DNA of 64,000 bases from Eretmocerus hayati (Eukaryota > Arthropoda > Insecta > Hymenoptera > Aphelinidae): positions 69,492,282 through 69,556,281 of the forward strand of contig CM056741.1 in NCBI GenBank assembly GCA_029851415.1, written 5' to 3'. A program made the translations under genes and the position numbers. Positions within the stretch are counted from its first letter, which is position 1. Each line of letters starts with the position of its first letter. Of the stretch, positions 11,030 through 24,155 are shown piece by piece. The notes beneath the pieces were generated by a model. The model ran no database searches. It was given only the letters and a program-made list of their open reading frames with translations, and had not been told where the DNA came from.

Positions 11030-11700
11030 TTCTCAATATCGTTTTATGGACTCCTTGGCCCCCTAAAATCTCGCCAAGGTAGTAAAAACTTCAAGTATGT
11101 CATTTTCACCCCCCTCCCGCCCCACCCTATAGGTAGAGCGACTTTCGGTGATTTCCAAGCCAAATTTTTCCCTCAGTCATCGGCCTTTTCTGCGCGTGCG
11201 CGTGATTGAATGCTTCTCAGAGTATTTTCGATCAATAGCTGATGAAATTTCCTCAAAAATAAACCGCCCATGAAGTTGATTTGGTGATACCCAAACCAGA
11301 GCAGTGACTGGTTCCGAAAAGTGAATGAGTCTCAGGTAACTAAACTTTCGGTCGACCAGCACGTTGTCTGCCATCCACGAGCTCATAGATTTGACATCAT
11401 GATTTCCAAAACAAGCCTCAACTTTGGTTGTAATCCATCAAATCAAGTTTATTATCGGGTCATTTTTAAGGGATCAGCTATCGATTGCAAATACTTCTAT
11501 AAGTGTTCGATCACGCGCATGCGCCGAAGAGGCCAATAACTGATGAGGGGAAAAATCGACTCAAAAATCACGAAAAATAGCTCTACAGGGGGGGGGTGTA
11601 GCATACTGTTTTTACCCCCAGACAAATTTTTTACCTTCATCGCTAGTGATAAAACGGCTTTTTCGGGGGCGAGGAAGTCCGTATAAGAATATTGGAAAAC
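11030..11700. mobile_element. Diverged foldback element, about 670 bp
   Basis: The two halves are inverted relatives: CAATATCGTTTTATGGACTCC (left) against the inverse of GGAAGTCCGTATAAGAATATTG (right), then a C-rich tract, then GGCCTTTTCTGCGCGTGCGCGTGATYGAA paired with its inverse. The arms have many differences, so it is old. Short open frames inside are by-products of the repeat. Confidence 0.7.
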
Positions 11701-12485
11701 AATGGACACCCTAATGATACCGTTGATACTAATTTGTGTCGCTGAATCTCAAGATAGGAGGCCGATCGGGCAAAACCCCTGAGATACTTTGATTCCTCAC
11801 CAGAATATTTCAAAATTATCTACAAAGTTTGATACGAATTTGTGATCAACAAAGTTTGTGCTCTCTTTATGAATGTGGCTCGCATATGCTGAGAAACCGA
11901 GTCACTGAGATTTTGAACCACGAACGTTGGGGACACCTACTGCTACTTCAGCACACAGCAAGATTTGCTGCTCGATTAACTGCGAATTTATATTTCTAGC
12001 GGAAGCGGTGGGAATAGATTTGTGAGACATTTCTGTGCAAATTCAGTCGCTATCGTTTTAAGTTGAATATTGAGCTTCCAAAAATCTATGGACTTATTTC
12101 AAAGATCATTTAATGATGCTGTAAAAATTCGATCTAACCGATCGGTGTAGCAGAGTTAGCAATAATATCAATCAAACGCCCAATAACATGTACTCTCGAT
12201 ATTGCCGAATTTCAATGTACTTGTCTGCATAAGGCTCCCACATTTTTGTATCTTAGAGCACTTACTCGACATTGAAGTATAATTGTCGATATCATAGATA
12301 TCTAGCACTCGTGCGGGAAATTCAAATCGACAATTTCTTGATCAGCTGATTTGCAAGTCGAAGTATGTATCAGCTAATTGGCTGACTTTGTTATAGATTT
12401 AGTTGAACTACTCCAACTCCACCTATGCACCTTCGAGCTTCACTTTTTGGCTATAGGTGATATCGAAGGACCTTCGCCTGCGGCT

Positions 12486-12556
12486 CGGGCCGAAAACCAA
12501 TCGCTCAGAAGCGAGCTACAACCTCATAATCACGGTACGAAATCTACTATTGTAAC
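12486..12556. repeat. Short dispersed repeat, copy 1
   Basis: ACCAATCGCTCAGAAGCGAG then CTACAACCTCAT and ACGAAATCTACTATT; a relative is at 21940-22016 (ACCAATCGCTGAGAAGCAAA...CTACAACTTCAT). Confidence 0.5.
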
Positions 12557-12824
12557 ATATTCGATATTGATTTTTTGAGGACAAATGATTGATCGCTTTG
12601 CTAAAGTTTTCCTGGAACCGTTTCAATATATCGAGTTTAAACAAATGAAATTGGCCGTAGCAAACTTTGGAAAATTTATAATCAAAATCACGACATAAAG
12701 TCGTGAGCAAAACAATTGATCAAACATGAGACGAAATCAGACCACGTTGCCAACTTTCTCATTCAATAAACAAGATCTTCGAGGACTGAGTTGGATCGAT
12801 CGAGGGCGTGCGAGTTAGAATAGT

Positions 12825-12960
12825 ACAGTTCGGTACAAGGGTGGAAAAATGGATTTTACACCCGTGTACCGAACTGTGTTTTTCGACAAACTGTGCGAGA
12901 AAGTAGAAGATCGGTGCAGAGAAGACATTTTTCCACACAGCGTATTGAAAAATCTCTTTC
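12825..12960. repeat. Hairpin repeat family with ACACCCGTGTA core, copy 1
   Basis: ACAGTTCGGTACAAGGGTG and its near-inverse CACCCGTGTACCGAACTGT form a 19-bp stem at 12825-12876, followed by TTCGACAAACTGTGCGAGAA and a run to about 12960. A related copy is at 43731-43871. Confidence 0.6.
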
Positions 12961-14694
12961 CTCGGCGATTCCCAAAGCAGACACAGACGAAGTATTTTCT
13001 GCAATCAACCACAGATTGGAAGAAAGTACTGAATGAGAATTTGAGGAGACAAATGATCCATCGCCATTTGAACGCCAAAGCGAGTCGGAATGCTATATAC
13101 ATCCACAATTCTGATTAAGATGACGATTATCGAGTTTGACGTCATATCAGAAGGATGTTGATGCCTCATGATTTCTGGGTGACTTCATAATCGATCAAGA
13201 TGGGTCATGAAAATGATTGTTCCCTGACAGGTAGGAAACTAAGATCAGTAAACTTCCCGCGAGCTGAATCAGTCCCGCTGCTCGTGTTATCTCTTGACAT
13301 CATAATTTCAAGACCAATGATCCAAGCGCTAGCCACGCTCACTTGTTGACTCGTAAATAATTCACCAAAAAATACACTTCTCACGTATAGTGGGTATAAG
13401 AGAGAACGATCGCTGCGCACCGGTTTTTGCACCAGCTCTGTGGCTCCCAGATGCGTGCAGTTATCTGTTTATTTATCACGAAGTCGTAATTGCGTGACGT
13501 GAAAATAGCTCGTGTAAACATAAAAATACTCATATCCGTCACAATCTCATGCTTCAGAAGGATCGATCGCTGAGTATTTAATCGATCCTCATTCAGCACG
13601 CTCGTACCGATAAGCTCATACCAAATTTCATTCATCTATTGTACAAAGTGTTTGTTCCGATTTTTCGCTGTTTGTCATTTTGATAACTAGATTTATACTC
13701 TGTATCTCGATGCAAGATCGATGCTGCTGTTGAAAGTGCTTGATCAGAAAGTATGGTAATGATCCCTCCATTGATCCTTTTCGATAGAGTAAATAGAACA
13801 AAAATCATCTATACCCGAGATCGATGTGCCTCAAGCTCGTGGGGGTTTTTCATATGAAGTACAATCCGACGTTGGTTGAGGTGGACTCAACATATGGAAA
13901 TTTCGTAATTCATCAGAGATAATCATCATTCGCAGGCCTTGGTGGATCTGAATCCTTTTTTTACAGATGGGGGGGGGGGGTTAAGAATTCAAAAGATCGT
14001 TTACTATTAAAATATTTTGAGCATGGAAAATAATTCACACGTACAAATACATACTCAGAAGTCACTTATGGTCAGCGCCTTGGTAAATACACTTGATATC
14101 TCATGCATTCAATGAATGTTAGCCGCAATTTTATGTATGATTTCTCAAACGTATAGAAAATTGTCCGCCCACGCAGTCAAAAGTTTTCCAAGAAAAGAAA
14201 CAGTGCAAGTAAAGGCTCAAGAATGGTGTATTATGTGTACACGTAGTGAATTCTGATACGTGACGAATAATAATAAAGTTCAAGTTGCTTCCACGAGCAA
14301 ATTACTTTTTTTTTGCTTCGATGCATGCCTTTTTTCGCGTGAAAGGTGCCTTCCCATCTGTAACTCTGATGTTTGTAATATGCTCTACTGTGACGTATTT
14401 CGCGGGTAGGGAATGCTGGAAAATCTTAGTTGCGTCCTTTCCCCCGCCGGTTCTCAATTTTTAGAATAAACTGCACGTTCTCTCTTCAAACTAAATGAAA
14501 TCGATTGGTCAATGCCTCAAGAAATTTTCTCAATTGGATGCTAAAATTATGCTGAATTCTATCATCCTTTTCAATACATTGCTTTGGGATAACACGTAAC
14601 TGTGAAATTTACGATCGTGAATTGTTGGGATAATTATTCAATACGGCCGCTGAGGTCTATTCTTGTAGCTAAAAGTTTTTGTTTTATGAGAAAT

Positions 14695-14755
14695 ACCATT
14701 GGACGGGTCCCATTGGTGGGATCCGTTGCACTCAAAGAGAGCTAACACCTTCACT
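14695..14755. mobile_element. Fragment of a piggyBac-like MITE
   Basis: CATTGGACGGGTCCCATTGG TGGGATCC closely resembles the inner part of the element at 52002-52177 (CATTGGACAGGTCCCATCAG). AACACCTTCACTGTGA nearby may be a mutated terminal end. Confidence 0.5.
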
Positions 14756-17369
14756 GTGATTCCTGGTGTGGACAAAAAATGCCAAAAGAGAAATATGTAG
14801 ATCAAACAAGAGAATGTTTTTTAGTGTTTTCAAAAATGAAACAATTTCAAGGGAATCATCGACGTCTCATTTTCGTGGTCTCACACACTTCTCTGCGTGA
14901 TCAAAAACTTTTCATACAACTTAAAATATCCGTGAAAACGATAAATTACGATTTTTAAATACCTCGTAATCACTCAATTGTTAGAACACTACACTGAATC
15001 CTGGTGAAATTTCAAATGGTTTTGAGTAATCAGTCGCGATTTGGCCGAACGATCGAAGTCACGAGTTTGAATTGAATGTCATTTATGAACCACGTGACAC
15101 AGATTTCATTGGACCACGATTGATGCCTCTCCTTCGGTTTAACGTCACATATTGGTTTTGGTTATCGGTATGAAAGACCAATCGACGCCCTGTGATTCAA
15201 CTTCAATCTCTGTAGCTACGAGTGAAGGCCTTCTCGCAAGTTCAGAGACTGAACCTGCGGCCTTCCTATTTGGAACCTGGTGGTCTAAAACTGAAAATAA
15301 ACTAGACAAGCTTGCCCTGGGGAATCTCGCTCGGGATCTCGTCTTACCGAATCAAGTGCACTCATGCCGAAATTCTATTAAAAGTACGACAAAAAGGTGT
15401 CGGAGGACTGCTTTTTTACTGATTTCAATGAACCCGTTACGTATTATATTTACTGGCAAATTTCATTACGCAAATCAGGCCAAATCGTCTGCTTCCAAAA
15501 CAACATAACACAATTTGCATAACGATTTACAGTAGAGTCTCGTCTAAAGATAATAGCTCTACAACCTGAGTAAACAGAGACTCTTTTTTCCACATTATTT
15601 TAGCGCTCGTTGAAAAATATCAGAATGTATTGCTAGGCAATTCTGGTGAAACTGAGTAGAAATATATTCACTTCTCCTTACACTCACTCACATTAGTACC
15701 AAGTTTTTTGGGAAAATTTTATCCAACTCACTCAAAATTTTCTGATGAGAGACTCGTAGTGCTGTTGCAGCACAGATGGACTTTGCTCGGCGCGTGAAAT
15801 TGGCAAGTGAGTGATGCCGCTGCGACAAATGCGCGAAATAGTCGTGATGGTTTTTCGTACAAGTGCTCGAGGCAACGGAGCGTGAGCAAGTATAATAACC
15901 CCTTGCACGCCCACACGCGACAAAAATGAGCGAAATGATCGGGACAAAGTGCCGACAACTGACTAACTTGCTTCGACGTTGTCTTGACATTTACTATATG
16001 CTAACGAACATCGGATTCAAGCATTAGTATGGCGATTGCTTTAGTGATGGTAGGGAAAATGAAGAGCAAACAGACAGCCGATTTTAGAGAAAGAGGGGGA
16101 GCGACGAGGTAAACCGATGCGAAGAGGTGGAATGACACCGCCGAGCGAGCTTCTTCAATTTTTACGACACCTCGACAGGCTTTTTGCTTATCGCAACTTT
16201 AGCTTTCTATACTTGCTCCTCGATAGGATATTTTATCGACGTGGATGAACACCAAGTTTGACATAATCATCTCTGGGGTCGACTTCAATCTGTTGATCTC
16301 TGCCCATATATCTATGCTCAATTCTGCGAAATCGGCCCCGGCTCTACTCTAACTTGTTTGCAACTCTATGAAAAACAAAACGAATATTTCGATTCAATCT
16401 TCTCGATTGATATCATGTATTTTGCTTAAACAGTCTTTTCCATCGAAATTATCCGATCGAAAATTCGATAGAGTTGTACTCAAATTAGAGTGTCTCAAGG
16501 GATTGCATTAATTCGGTATGAGCGTGTAATGAAACTTGTCGAAATGACTGCATGAATGAAATTTAGTCTTGCATTCGATGATGATATGTATTTTATGGCA
16601 TAAGACAGATGAGAAAGATGACGATGAGCAAGTGAAAAATTAGAACACCCTTCATAATAGTTATGAACAATTCAAATTTCATAGGAAGAGTGGTCACAAT
16701 TGCAATTCGAATCGCGGATTCAGCATATTTTGGTCAAAAAGAATACCCACAGATTCCGAAAGGGATTTAGACACAATCAACCCAATCACAATGGAAGAAA
16801 CGATGCAGAAAGAACTCATTGTTTTCGTAGATTGGAGTGCCATTTTTCACAATATCACGCCTCGATAAAAGATAGGAATACGCCGTGGAACAGATGATAT
16901 GTTCATGAACTGAATCAAAAATAGCGACAAAACATCCTCGTCCGTGAAAATTTTCCATTCGCGTACGACTTTGATGACTCAGCTAATTGAAATCTTTTAT
17001 TGTTTGATTCGGCTTTCTATTATAACCAGATGATCCTAAACGTGATTATTTTCAGTCACCTATACATCAGCCTCATTTTATTTGTTCTATGCAAATAACC
17101 AACTTTATCGTCAACGTTGCCCGATGGAAGAATTCCTTTCAATAAGCGATGAACGATATTTTTCTAAAAGTTCAAACTGTGAATTTATGCATGGAATGCT
17201 CATCGAATACTCTGTTAAATAAGCTCGCTCTGGATAACTATCCAAAATTCAGCCCGCTTACATTTCAGTATCATTGGAGGGGACATGTCCACAAAAAATT
17301 TCATCCAGACTTTATCCCTAGGAAATTGACATATCAAAAAACTTCAAATCTCTAGTTTCACCTCATTTC

Positions 17370-17545
17370 TCAACACGTTCGCTGCGAAGCCGAAAATCGC
17401 AGTCCCGTCCCTTTGTACGGCGGGATACACCAATGGATCCCGTGCAATATTAATCCCCGTGAGACAAAAATTTTCAGCACACAGAGAAGGACAAGTGGGC
17501 CCCACCAGCGGGTCTCGCCTCGCAGGCGAACTCTTAGTTCTCCCT
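17370..17545. mobile_element. piggyBac-like MITE (CACGTTCGC ends)
   Basis: Left AACACGTTCGCTGCGAAGCC; right GGGCCCCACCAGCGGGTCTC then CGCAGGCGAACTCTT, a degenerate inverse. It contains the group's inner GTCCC/GGGAC motifs (GGATCCCGTGCAA). Non-coding and old. Confidence 0.5.
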
Positions 17546-18267
17546 GTAGTCATATACGATTTCGAATCAGTATATTTTTCAAGACCCAAACGCAGGCTTC
17601 AAGATGAACAGATTGATGACGATAGCTGACTACTACTATACTCTTTGTGCAGCTCAACAACATCAGTGCTTAGTTGTGAGAAATCGCAGCTTTTGATGGA
17701 ATGGTCACAAATAAGAAGATATGATGTAATTATATCAGCAAAATTGATTGAGAGGAGTTATCTCACGATGAGATTCAAGACCTCAATTCCCACACATTGC
17801 AGAATTGAGGAAAAAATTCTGAATCGATCCTCTCTTTTAAGAACTTCCATGATAATCTCCACCAGTGGCATCATGGTTGTAATCGTTGCCATGTTTGCCG
17901 TCATGTATTGTCACGTGCAGACTAATACTTACTCAAATGTTGTGTATTATGAATTATAATCGGAAACTCGAACGCTTTCGATTTTTTTTGGACTGTACGC
18001 ACAACTGTTGGAATTTCACATGAAGTCACGAGGATCATTCACTTCCGTGACATCAATATGATTTTGAGCTTGTGTACTTTCTCGTCTCCCCCATTTCCCT
18101 GAATTTTTGTGCCAAAAACCAGCAGGGCTCCCAAAACCAAAACGAATATCTCGAATTAGTGAGTACTCGCCTTGGCCCATACGAATAGAGACATGGCGAT
18201 CTTAGTGAAAGTGTTGAGGCTCCATTTATATGAATTAAATAGATTTCTGTAACACAACTGATTACAC

Positions 18268-19258
18268 AGGCCCACAGAAAAACATTTTCCTGATTAGTGG
18301 AGGTGTGAGCGAAACCCGTGATGTATTTTGAGTTTCTGAACACCAATCCAAGCCCAGAATAGCACCTTTGGCCGTTTTTGGGTAATGACCATAGTTATGG
18401 GTTACAAAAATAAGTACGTATGAGTTGTTGCACTTTAGAGGCAAATTGCAACCGCTTACAGCGAAACTGAGGGCAGGACCATTTTTCTCATCAAGTTTTA
18501 CGTCGAGAATATATTTATTGGAAACTTTTGTGCTCTCTTTGAATAAGCTAGAAAACCCCACACATGCTGAATGTCTTAGGCGGGGCATTTCTGGCCTAGA
18601 TCAAAACGGTGGCTAGGTAGGTGAGAGCTGAGGGCGGGATCAAATTTCACAAGCTTACTTTGAAAACGTCTTGTTTGAGATTTTTCAGGTATTTTGAGAA
18701 ACTGAAAAACAACGTGAGCGAAACATCATTCACATTGGGCTCCGTATCAGCATAATATGGATGCTGTGTAATTTTAGTAATCTTCCAAGTAGTTTTTGCT
18801 CTGCCTCTCATCTCTGGCCCCTAGCATCGCGAAAAATTCTCAAAATATACAGTACCGAAGTAAAGTTTGACGTAGGATTCGATCCCGCCCTTAGTTTTGA
18901 ACTATCAAGGCATCATTTTGGTCTAGGACGAAAATGACCCACCTAGAAAATTTTCGTACATCTAAAGGGTTTCTTCCAACTTTCAAGAGGATAAAAAATT
19001 TCTGAAACAACACGTGATCGACGTAAAATCCGATGGCAAAAACGATCTCGCTCATATTTTCCTGTAGATGGTCTCAATTTCCCTCAACAACGCTAAAACT
19101 CATACTCAGGTATTTTTGTAACTCATGAATATGGCTATAACTCGAAAACGAACAGGGAAAAGTGCTGTTCTGAGTTAAGATTCATGTTCAGCAGCTGAGA
19201 ATACGCAAGAAATTTTCTCCACTTTTCTGATCAGAAAGCTTCATTTTTGTGGACCTAT
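18268..19258. mobile_element. Diverged foldback element, about 990 bp
   Basis: The arms meet almost at the centre (near 18760). Outer ends: AGGCCCACAGAAAAACATTT against the inverse of GCTTCATTTTTGTGGACCT. Further in, TTATGGGTTACAAAAATAAG pairs with the inverse of GTATTTTTGTAACTCATGAA, and GAGGGCGGGATCAAATTTCA with the inverse of GGATTCGATCCCGCCCTTAG. Many mismatches show it is old. No coding capacity. Confidence 0.75.
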
Positions 19259-19942
19259 GTTATTGTTCTTGAACTGGACTAATTTGAATTCACTCTATTC
19301 ATTCTTTCACATCTCAAAACTCCTCTTTGTCAAATAGGCAAATCAATGTCAAGCTCAGAAAATCTGATTCATATCCATTGTATAACATATTTCTATTGAT
19401 ATTCGGCACAGTGAATCTTGGGTCGTTGCGATTTTAGTTTCTGAGAGTCTCTGAAAAAAAACCAGATTTATTGTTGTGATTCGCTTCAAACTTGAGTGCA
19501 GCGAATTGATCATGGGTCAAAGAAATTCCAACTCTGATACTGCTGATCTATTTGGAAACGACGAAAAACCCGATAAGTTTCATCCTGCATACAGCACCGT
19601 TAGTCAGAATTCGTTGTGAGGAAATTCTAATGACGACCGCTCATGGAACCTCAATTTGTACATAGTGCTGTGATTCTCTTTGAACCCTTCTGTGCTTCCT
19701 CGAACTTTACTATAATGCTTCCCATCGCCAACCGTGATGTCACCTAACTAACTTTACTCTCATTTTTCCTCCTTGTTTTCAAAATTTTGTTTTCCACACA
19801 CTAACAATCGAATAGCTAATAACTAATATAATGCATTTGCAATAATTCAACTACTCACACGGGAAAAATGTGCCCTGATCCGATCGTTGACACAATTTGT
19901 ACTGATTTATCTGTAGGTATATCGCTGAAAAGCATTCGTAAT

Positions 19943-20010
19943 ATATTAGGCGATACAAAGCTGTGAGAAATTTGAGCGAGAATTCTTGACCCTGATCCAA
20001 AGGCTGCGTA
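19943..20010. repeat. Fragment of the 337-bp foldback family
   Basis: The stretch TATTAGGCGATACAAAGCTG, then TGAGAAATTTGAGCGAGAAT and ATCCAAAGG, matches the right-hand end of the 337-bp elements, especially copy 2. The rest of the element is not recognisable here, so this is a decayed or truncated copy. Confidence 0.5.
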
Positions 20011-21939
20011 TCTATGTTTGCCAGGAGAATCACTACTGAGATCTTGTTTGCAGAGTAAAACCTGCGCATAATAGTCAAGTTTAATGCATCACATTACCCA
20101 ATCTAAGCTTTCTTTCCAGCTTGATTGCTGGCTCTGTTTGATTCTTGACAATGAGTGATTCGACTGTTCAAATACTAAATTCTGAATCATCATCCATTGG
20201 GATGGATTCGATAATCATCTTTTGACGTCAAAAGGAGCGGAAAAGTTGGGAGTGTTTTGTGTTCAACACCTCCGCCCTCTCTCCCTTCAATTCGAGGTGT
20301 CAACCATACCATAGCAGACAAATGTCTGCTACGGCACGGCACATTAATGTATTCGAGTTTGGAATAGGCTCTTGGAGCAACAGCTCAATGTTTGTCCAGT
20401 GGCATGAGTTTTCCCGTATGAATTTGGCGCTGTAGTTAGGATTGACCCTTCGAATGTAATTGTGGAGGAAAAAAGAGCTGGGGATAAGTCTTCTTATCAG
20501 AAAGATGGGAATATGTTCAGGTTCATACGTAATTCGTGGTTTAAATTCATCAGATCATTCTCATACATTCGTGACTTACTTCGACGCTAACTCGAAAACA
20601 TGTGTTTCAGCGAACATTTGGAACCGTAATAGATATAGAACACTTGTGTAGACTGTAATGAGTCATTACTACGCATACATGAATTCAAAATTTTTCCACT
20701 CGGCTTTTAATTCTTTCATTGATACGATCTTCAACTTCTGCGTGAGCGCACCTTTGAGTATCCCCTTGCTTGTCTCTCCAGTAAATTTATCTATGCTCGA
20801 GATCATGCCTACCGCTATTGGCCCGTGTACCATTTCTCCTCAAAATTGAGATTTGAAAGCGCTTTAGCCTCCCAAATTCTTCATAATTTTGAGTGATGCC
20901 TCGACTTTTTCATTGATTAAATCGAAGTATGAATAGAAGTCGACAGTTTGGCGCGTAATATATTCATTTTCGAGTAGTCAACGATAAAAAACTAAAGTAA
21001 TCATCAGTGCTGTGAACTGAGTATGAGTTAAATGCAGTACACTCATCGTTTTTCTTAAAAAGATGCTCACGAATCTGACTGGGCTAAAGCAATAAGGCGC
21101 ACATGCGCATCGTGTCCGCTGGACTCACTATTCGGATGGTGCAAGGATCTCTCCGTACTTTTTTTTATCAATGATAATTTGTACGATGGATCTCGTACGA
21201 AAATGAGCCACAAAAATTGTCTAGATGAGTTGGAATTTCATCCAATTTTTGAGTAATCAAAAATTTCAGAATTTCAGCGAGCATGTTTCTCAGAGTAATT
21301 GTCCCACTATCAACGTATTGTAGACTAAGTTCTGTATAATGTATTGACCATTTGTCTCGACATTTGATTCAATTCCTCACTTTTTATCTTTTGTGTGGAC
21401 GACATACGTAAGGTTACGGTTTCCACGGTACACATATTAGCGATAGCTTCTAACCAATTAATCTAAGAGATATGAAGAAATTCTAAAAAGTACCAGGGGG
21501 TTTCCCGAGATTTCGTAATTATTCAAGCAGTTGAAAATTCTTTATATCGTATCCAGATACCAAAGAAAATTTGCCACTGAAAATCAAAAGGAATTGCGGT
21601 TTGCGAGATTTGTGCAGATTTTGAATCTCGCAACCGCGTATCCCGTGCTATTTTAGTGAAATTGCTGTCCAAAAAAATCCATGCGAAAAAAAATACTCTC
21701 GCGTACAATGTATCCGAGTATGCTTTTTCTGTAGAACATCCTTCTATACACGCGAGACCCCGTGCTCCGTTCTGAGCTCACGCGTCAAAATTTCTGTCCA
21801 CGTCAAGGAAACCTCTGAAAAAAACAGGTCTCTTGCGATTTCCCGATGTTTGGGTGCTTACAAAATTGTTAAAAATAGTATTCGCAACTCGTTCATGAGG
21901 CTAGATGCTTCCGAGCGATTATTCCGACCTTAGCCAGCA

Positions 21940-22016
21940 GCTTGGTTCATTAACCAATCGCTGAGAAGCAAACTACAACTTCATCAACTCGATCCGAGAT
22001 GTACTATTTTGCATTC
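21940..22016. repeat. Short dispersed repeat, copy 2
   Basis: Related to 12486-12556 over about 70 bases; the family boundaries are unknown. Confidence 0.5.
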
Positions 22017-22249
22017 AGCAAAAAATCCTGAGCGGTGGGGCAAAATCAAATTCGTGTTCAGACGGTCGATTTGAGTCCGACATATTTGTGCTCTTGTTCA
22101 CCGCGCAGACCACTTCTTTATATTTAATTGTGTACGTGTGCTATGAGTAAAAGTCGATAAGCTATGCGCAATGTACTTCCCCATGCACGGTGTACGAATA
22201 AAGATATATCGGTCGATTTTATCAAGTTTGCGTCATTTTGAAAGCTTTT

Positions 22250-23492
22250 TCACGATTTGAACACGTTTATTGCGACGGTAAAGACCGGCATTCCGTCCCA
22301 GAGTGCGAGAGAGTACAAACGCATGATTTTGCACCTATAAAAGTCAAGTCTCTTGGAATGTCATCAAAGATCCTTATGAACTCACGCGGGTCCCACCGGT
22401 GGGACCGCAAAAATCTCTATCGTGCAATAAAAGGATAGAGTGAATGATCGAACTACCAAAATTAGCGATTCTAAGATGTAATCTTTCGCTTTTCGGGAGC
22501 ATTAGTTGATTTCTCGGTATTATTCGGGTAATTCGCGAGCATGGCCTGAATTTGAAAATTTTGTCTGATATGGACTGAGGAACGCCACTGGAGTCTACGC
22601 AAGTATGATTTTCTATCCTCGTGAATCCACGAGACACAGGTTCTCATTCGGGATACTGTTCAACTTCTCTGGATACAAAAAGTTCCTCGTACACGGAGAT
22701 ATGGAATAGATCGAGGAGGGGGATAGTGCAATTGCAATGTCAACTATTTGGTCAGTTTGCCTCGTGGTTATTTTGCGTCTGAATTTCTGATTAATCGGCT
22801 CCATGTCGCTCAAATCACGCGTGTGAAAACTCATTTTATAGCTTTTGACATAAGAATTCGAATGAGCCAAGATACGTTGTCGAAAATTCGAAAGGACTTG
22901 ATGAATTCACAAATTACTCACTATTTTTATGTTATGTAACGAAATTTTTGCGAAAACTGAGTTTTTATCGAGTGAAGTTACTAAGTGTATAAGTATACAA
23001 ATCAAGTACGATACTGGAACTGGCGTGCACACATGTATACTGACAACGGGAGGACCTGACCTTTGGATCACCAATCCTTTCCAAATTTTTTTTACAGTTT
23101 TGTGTCACCTGGAATATGAAGAATCCAGAGTAACTCCGTCAAATGGGTCTTCTGTCCAGAGATACAAGCAAAAATGTTAGCGTTGACAGTATATCTATAT
23201 ATATCACTTTTAAACATGGGCCTATATGGGCAATGTTAATGTCATGGGCTGTAACTTTGAACAGAAGACCCATTTGACGGAGTTACTCTGGATTCTTCAT
23301 ATTCTAGGTAATACAAAACTGTAAAAAAATTTTGGACAAGATTGGTGATCCAAAGGTCTGGTCCTCCCTTTGTGAGTCAAAACCGCAACCTAAGCCATTG
23401 GATGTGTCTACGTCTAGATTGGGTGCACACTAGAACCCGAACAAAAACGGATCCCACCCGTGGGACTTGTCGCAATGAACGTGTTCACATTT
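22250..23492 (+). mobile_element. piggyBac-like non-autonomous element, long form, copy 1 (carries a nested insertion)
   Basis: Left end AACACGTTTATTGCGACGG, right end CCCACCCGTGGGACTTGTCG then CAATGAACGTGTT, an inverted pair. A second copy lies in opposite orientation at 59610-60455, and the two align in order over about 850 bases (for example TTTTTCGGRAGCATTMGTTG, then GAAAACTGAGTTTTTATCGA). A 337-bp foldback element is inserted at 23040-23376. Only short, non-matching frames remain, so no transposase is encoded. Confidence 0.78.
23040..23376. mobile_element. 337-bp foldback MITE, copy 2 (nested in a piggyBac-like element)
   Basis: Same family as at 7020 and 30042. The ends are CTGACAACGGGAGGACC and GGTCCTCCCTTTGTGAG. 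It interrupts the piggyBac-like element 22250-23490; the related copy at 59610-60455 has no such insertion, so the order of events is clear: the host element came first. Confidence 0.85.
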
Positions 23493-24155
23493 TTCTTTCA
23501 CTCAAGTAAAATATAATCATGCCATTTTCCCTATCGGAAGATGATTGAAAACAATGGGGATTAGTGGATTTCAATCGGCCGACTCACTCTTGAGGAAGAA
23601 GAAACATCTCATAGTCCATTCTATTTTGAAGCTGCAAGTTTTCAAAGAGTTCGTAGAAACGAATGTAGAAACCTAAAATTTCTATCACAGACAGAAGATC
23701 GGGTTCATCATGAATTTGAAAAGACAGTGTCCCCACTCGTATCAAGTTACGAGGTTTTATGAGACTCAGATTAAGAAAGATTGAGATGGTACAGGTCGAA
23801 AGGAATAGACAGGAGCTTTTCTGTAAGTCCACAAGCCTCCAAGTGCCTAGCATATGAGTATGAGGATTACTTTGTAAATATTGGCCCAAGTCTCTCGATT
23901 ACTTGTGATAAAGTGTGTGTTCAAATAATTTATCAAATTTCTCGTGACAAGCAACCTCCCAAACTTTATATTCAATCTACTTCGTTTCGGAGTAAATCTA
24001 CGATATCCACACTGTAAATTTCCCGAAAGCTAATCTCCTCTGCTTGACCTGCTTGTCTACTTCCATATTCGTCTATATCATTCGACAGAAAATCCCACAT
24101 ATCATAAAACTGAACTCCAAACATTCTATTATTTAGGATCTATATTGGCTCGACT

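Larger units (their letters stand above)
11701..17369. other. Gene-free stretch with two minor repeats
   Basis: No protein similarity was recognised. It contains the hairpin repeat at 12825-12960, a short dispersed repeat at 12486-12556, an 11-base G run near 13970 and a piggyBac-like fragment near 14700. The remainder is AT-rich with no visible structure. Confidence 0.45.
19259..22249. other. No gene recognised
   Basis: AT-rich, with only a fragment of the 337-bp family at 19943-20010 and a small dispersed repeat at 21940. Nothing else is supported. Confidence 0.45.
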
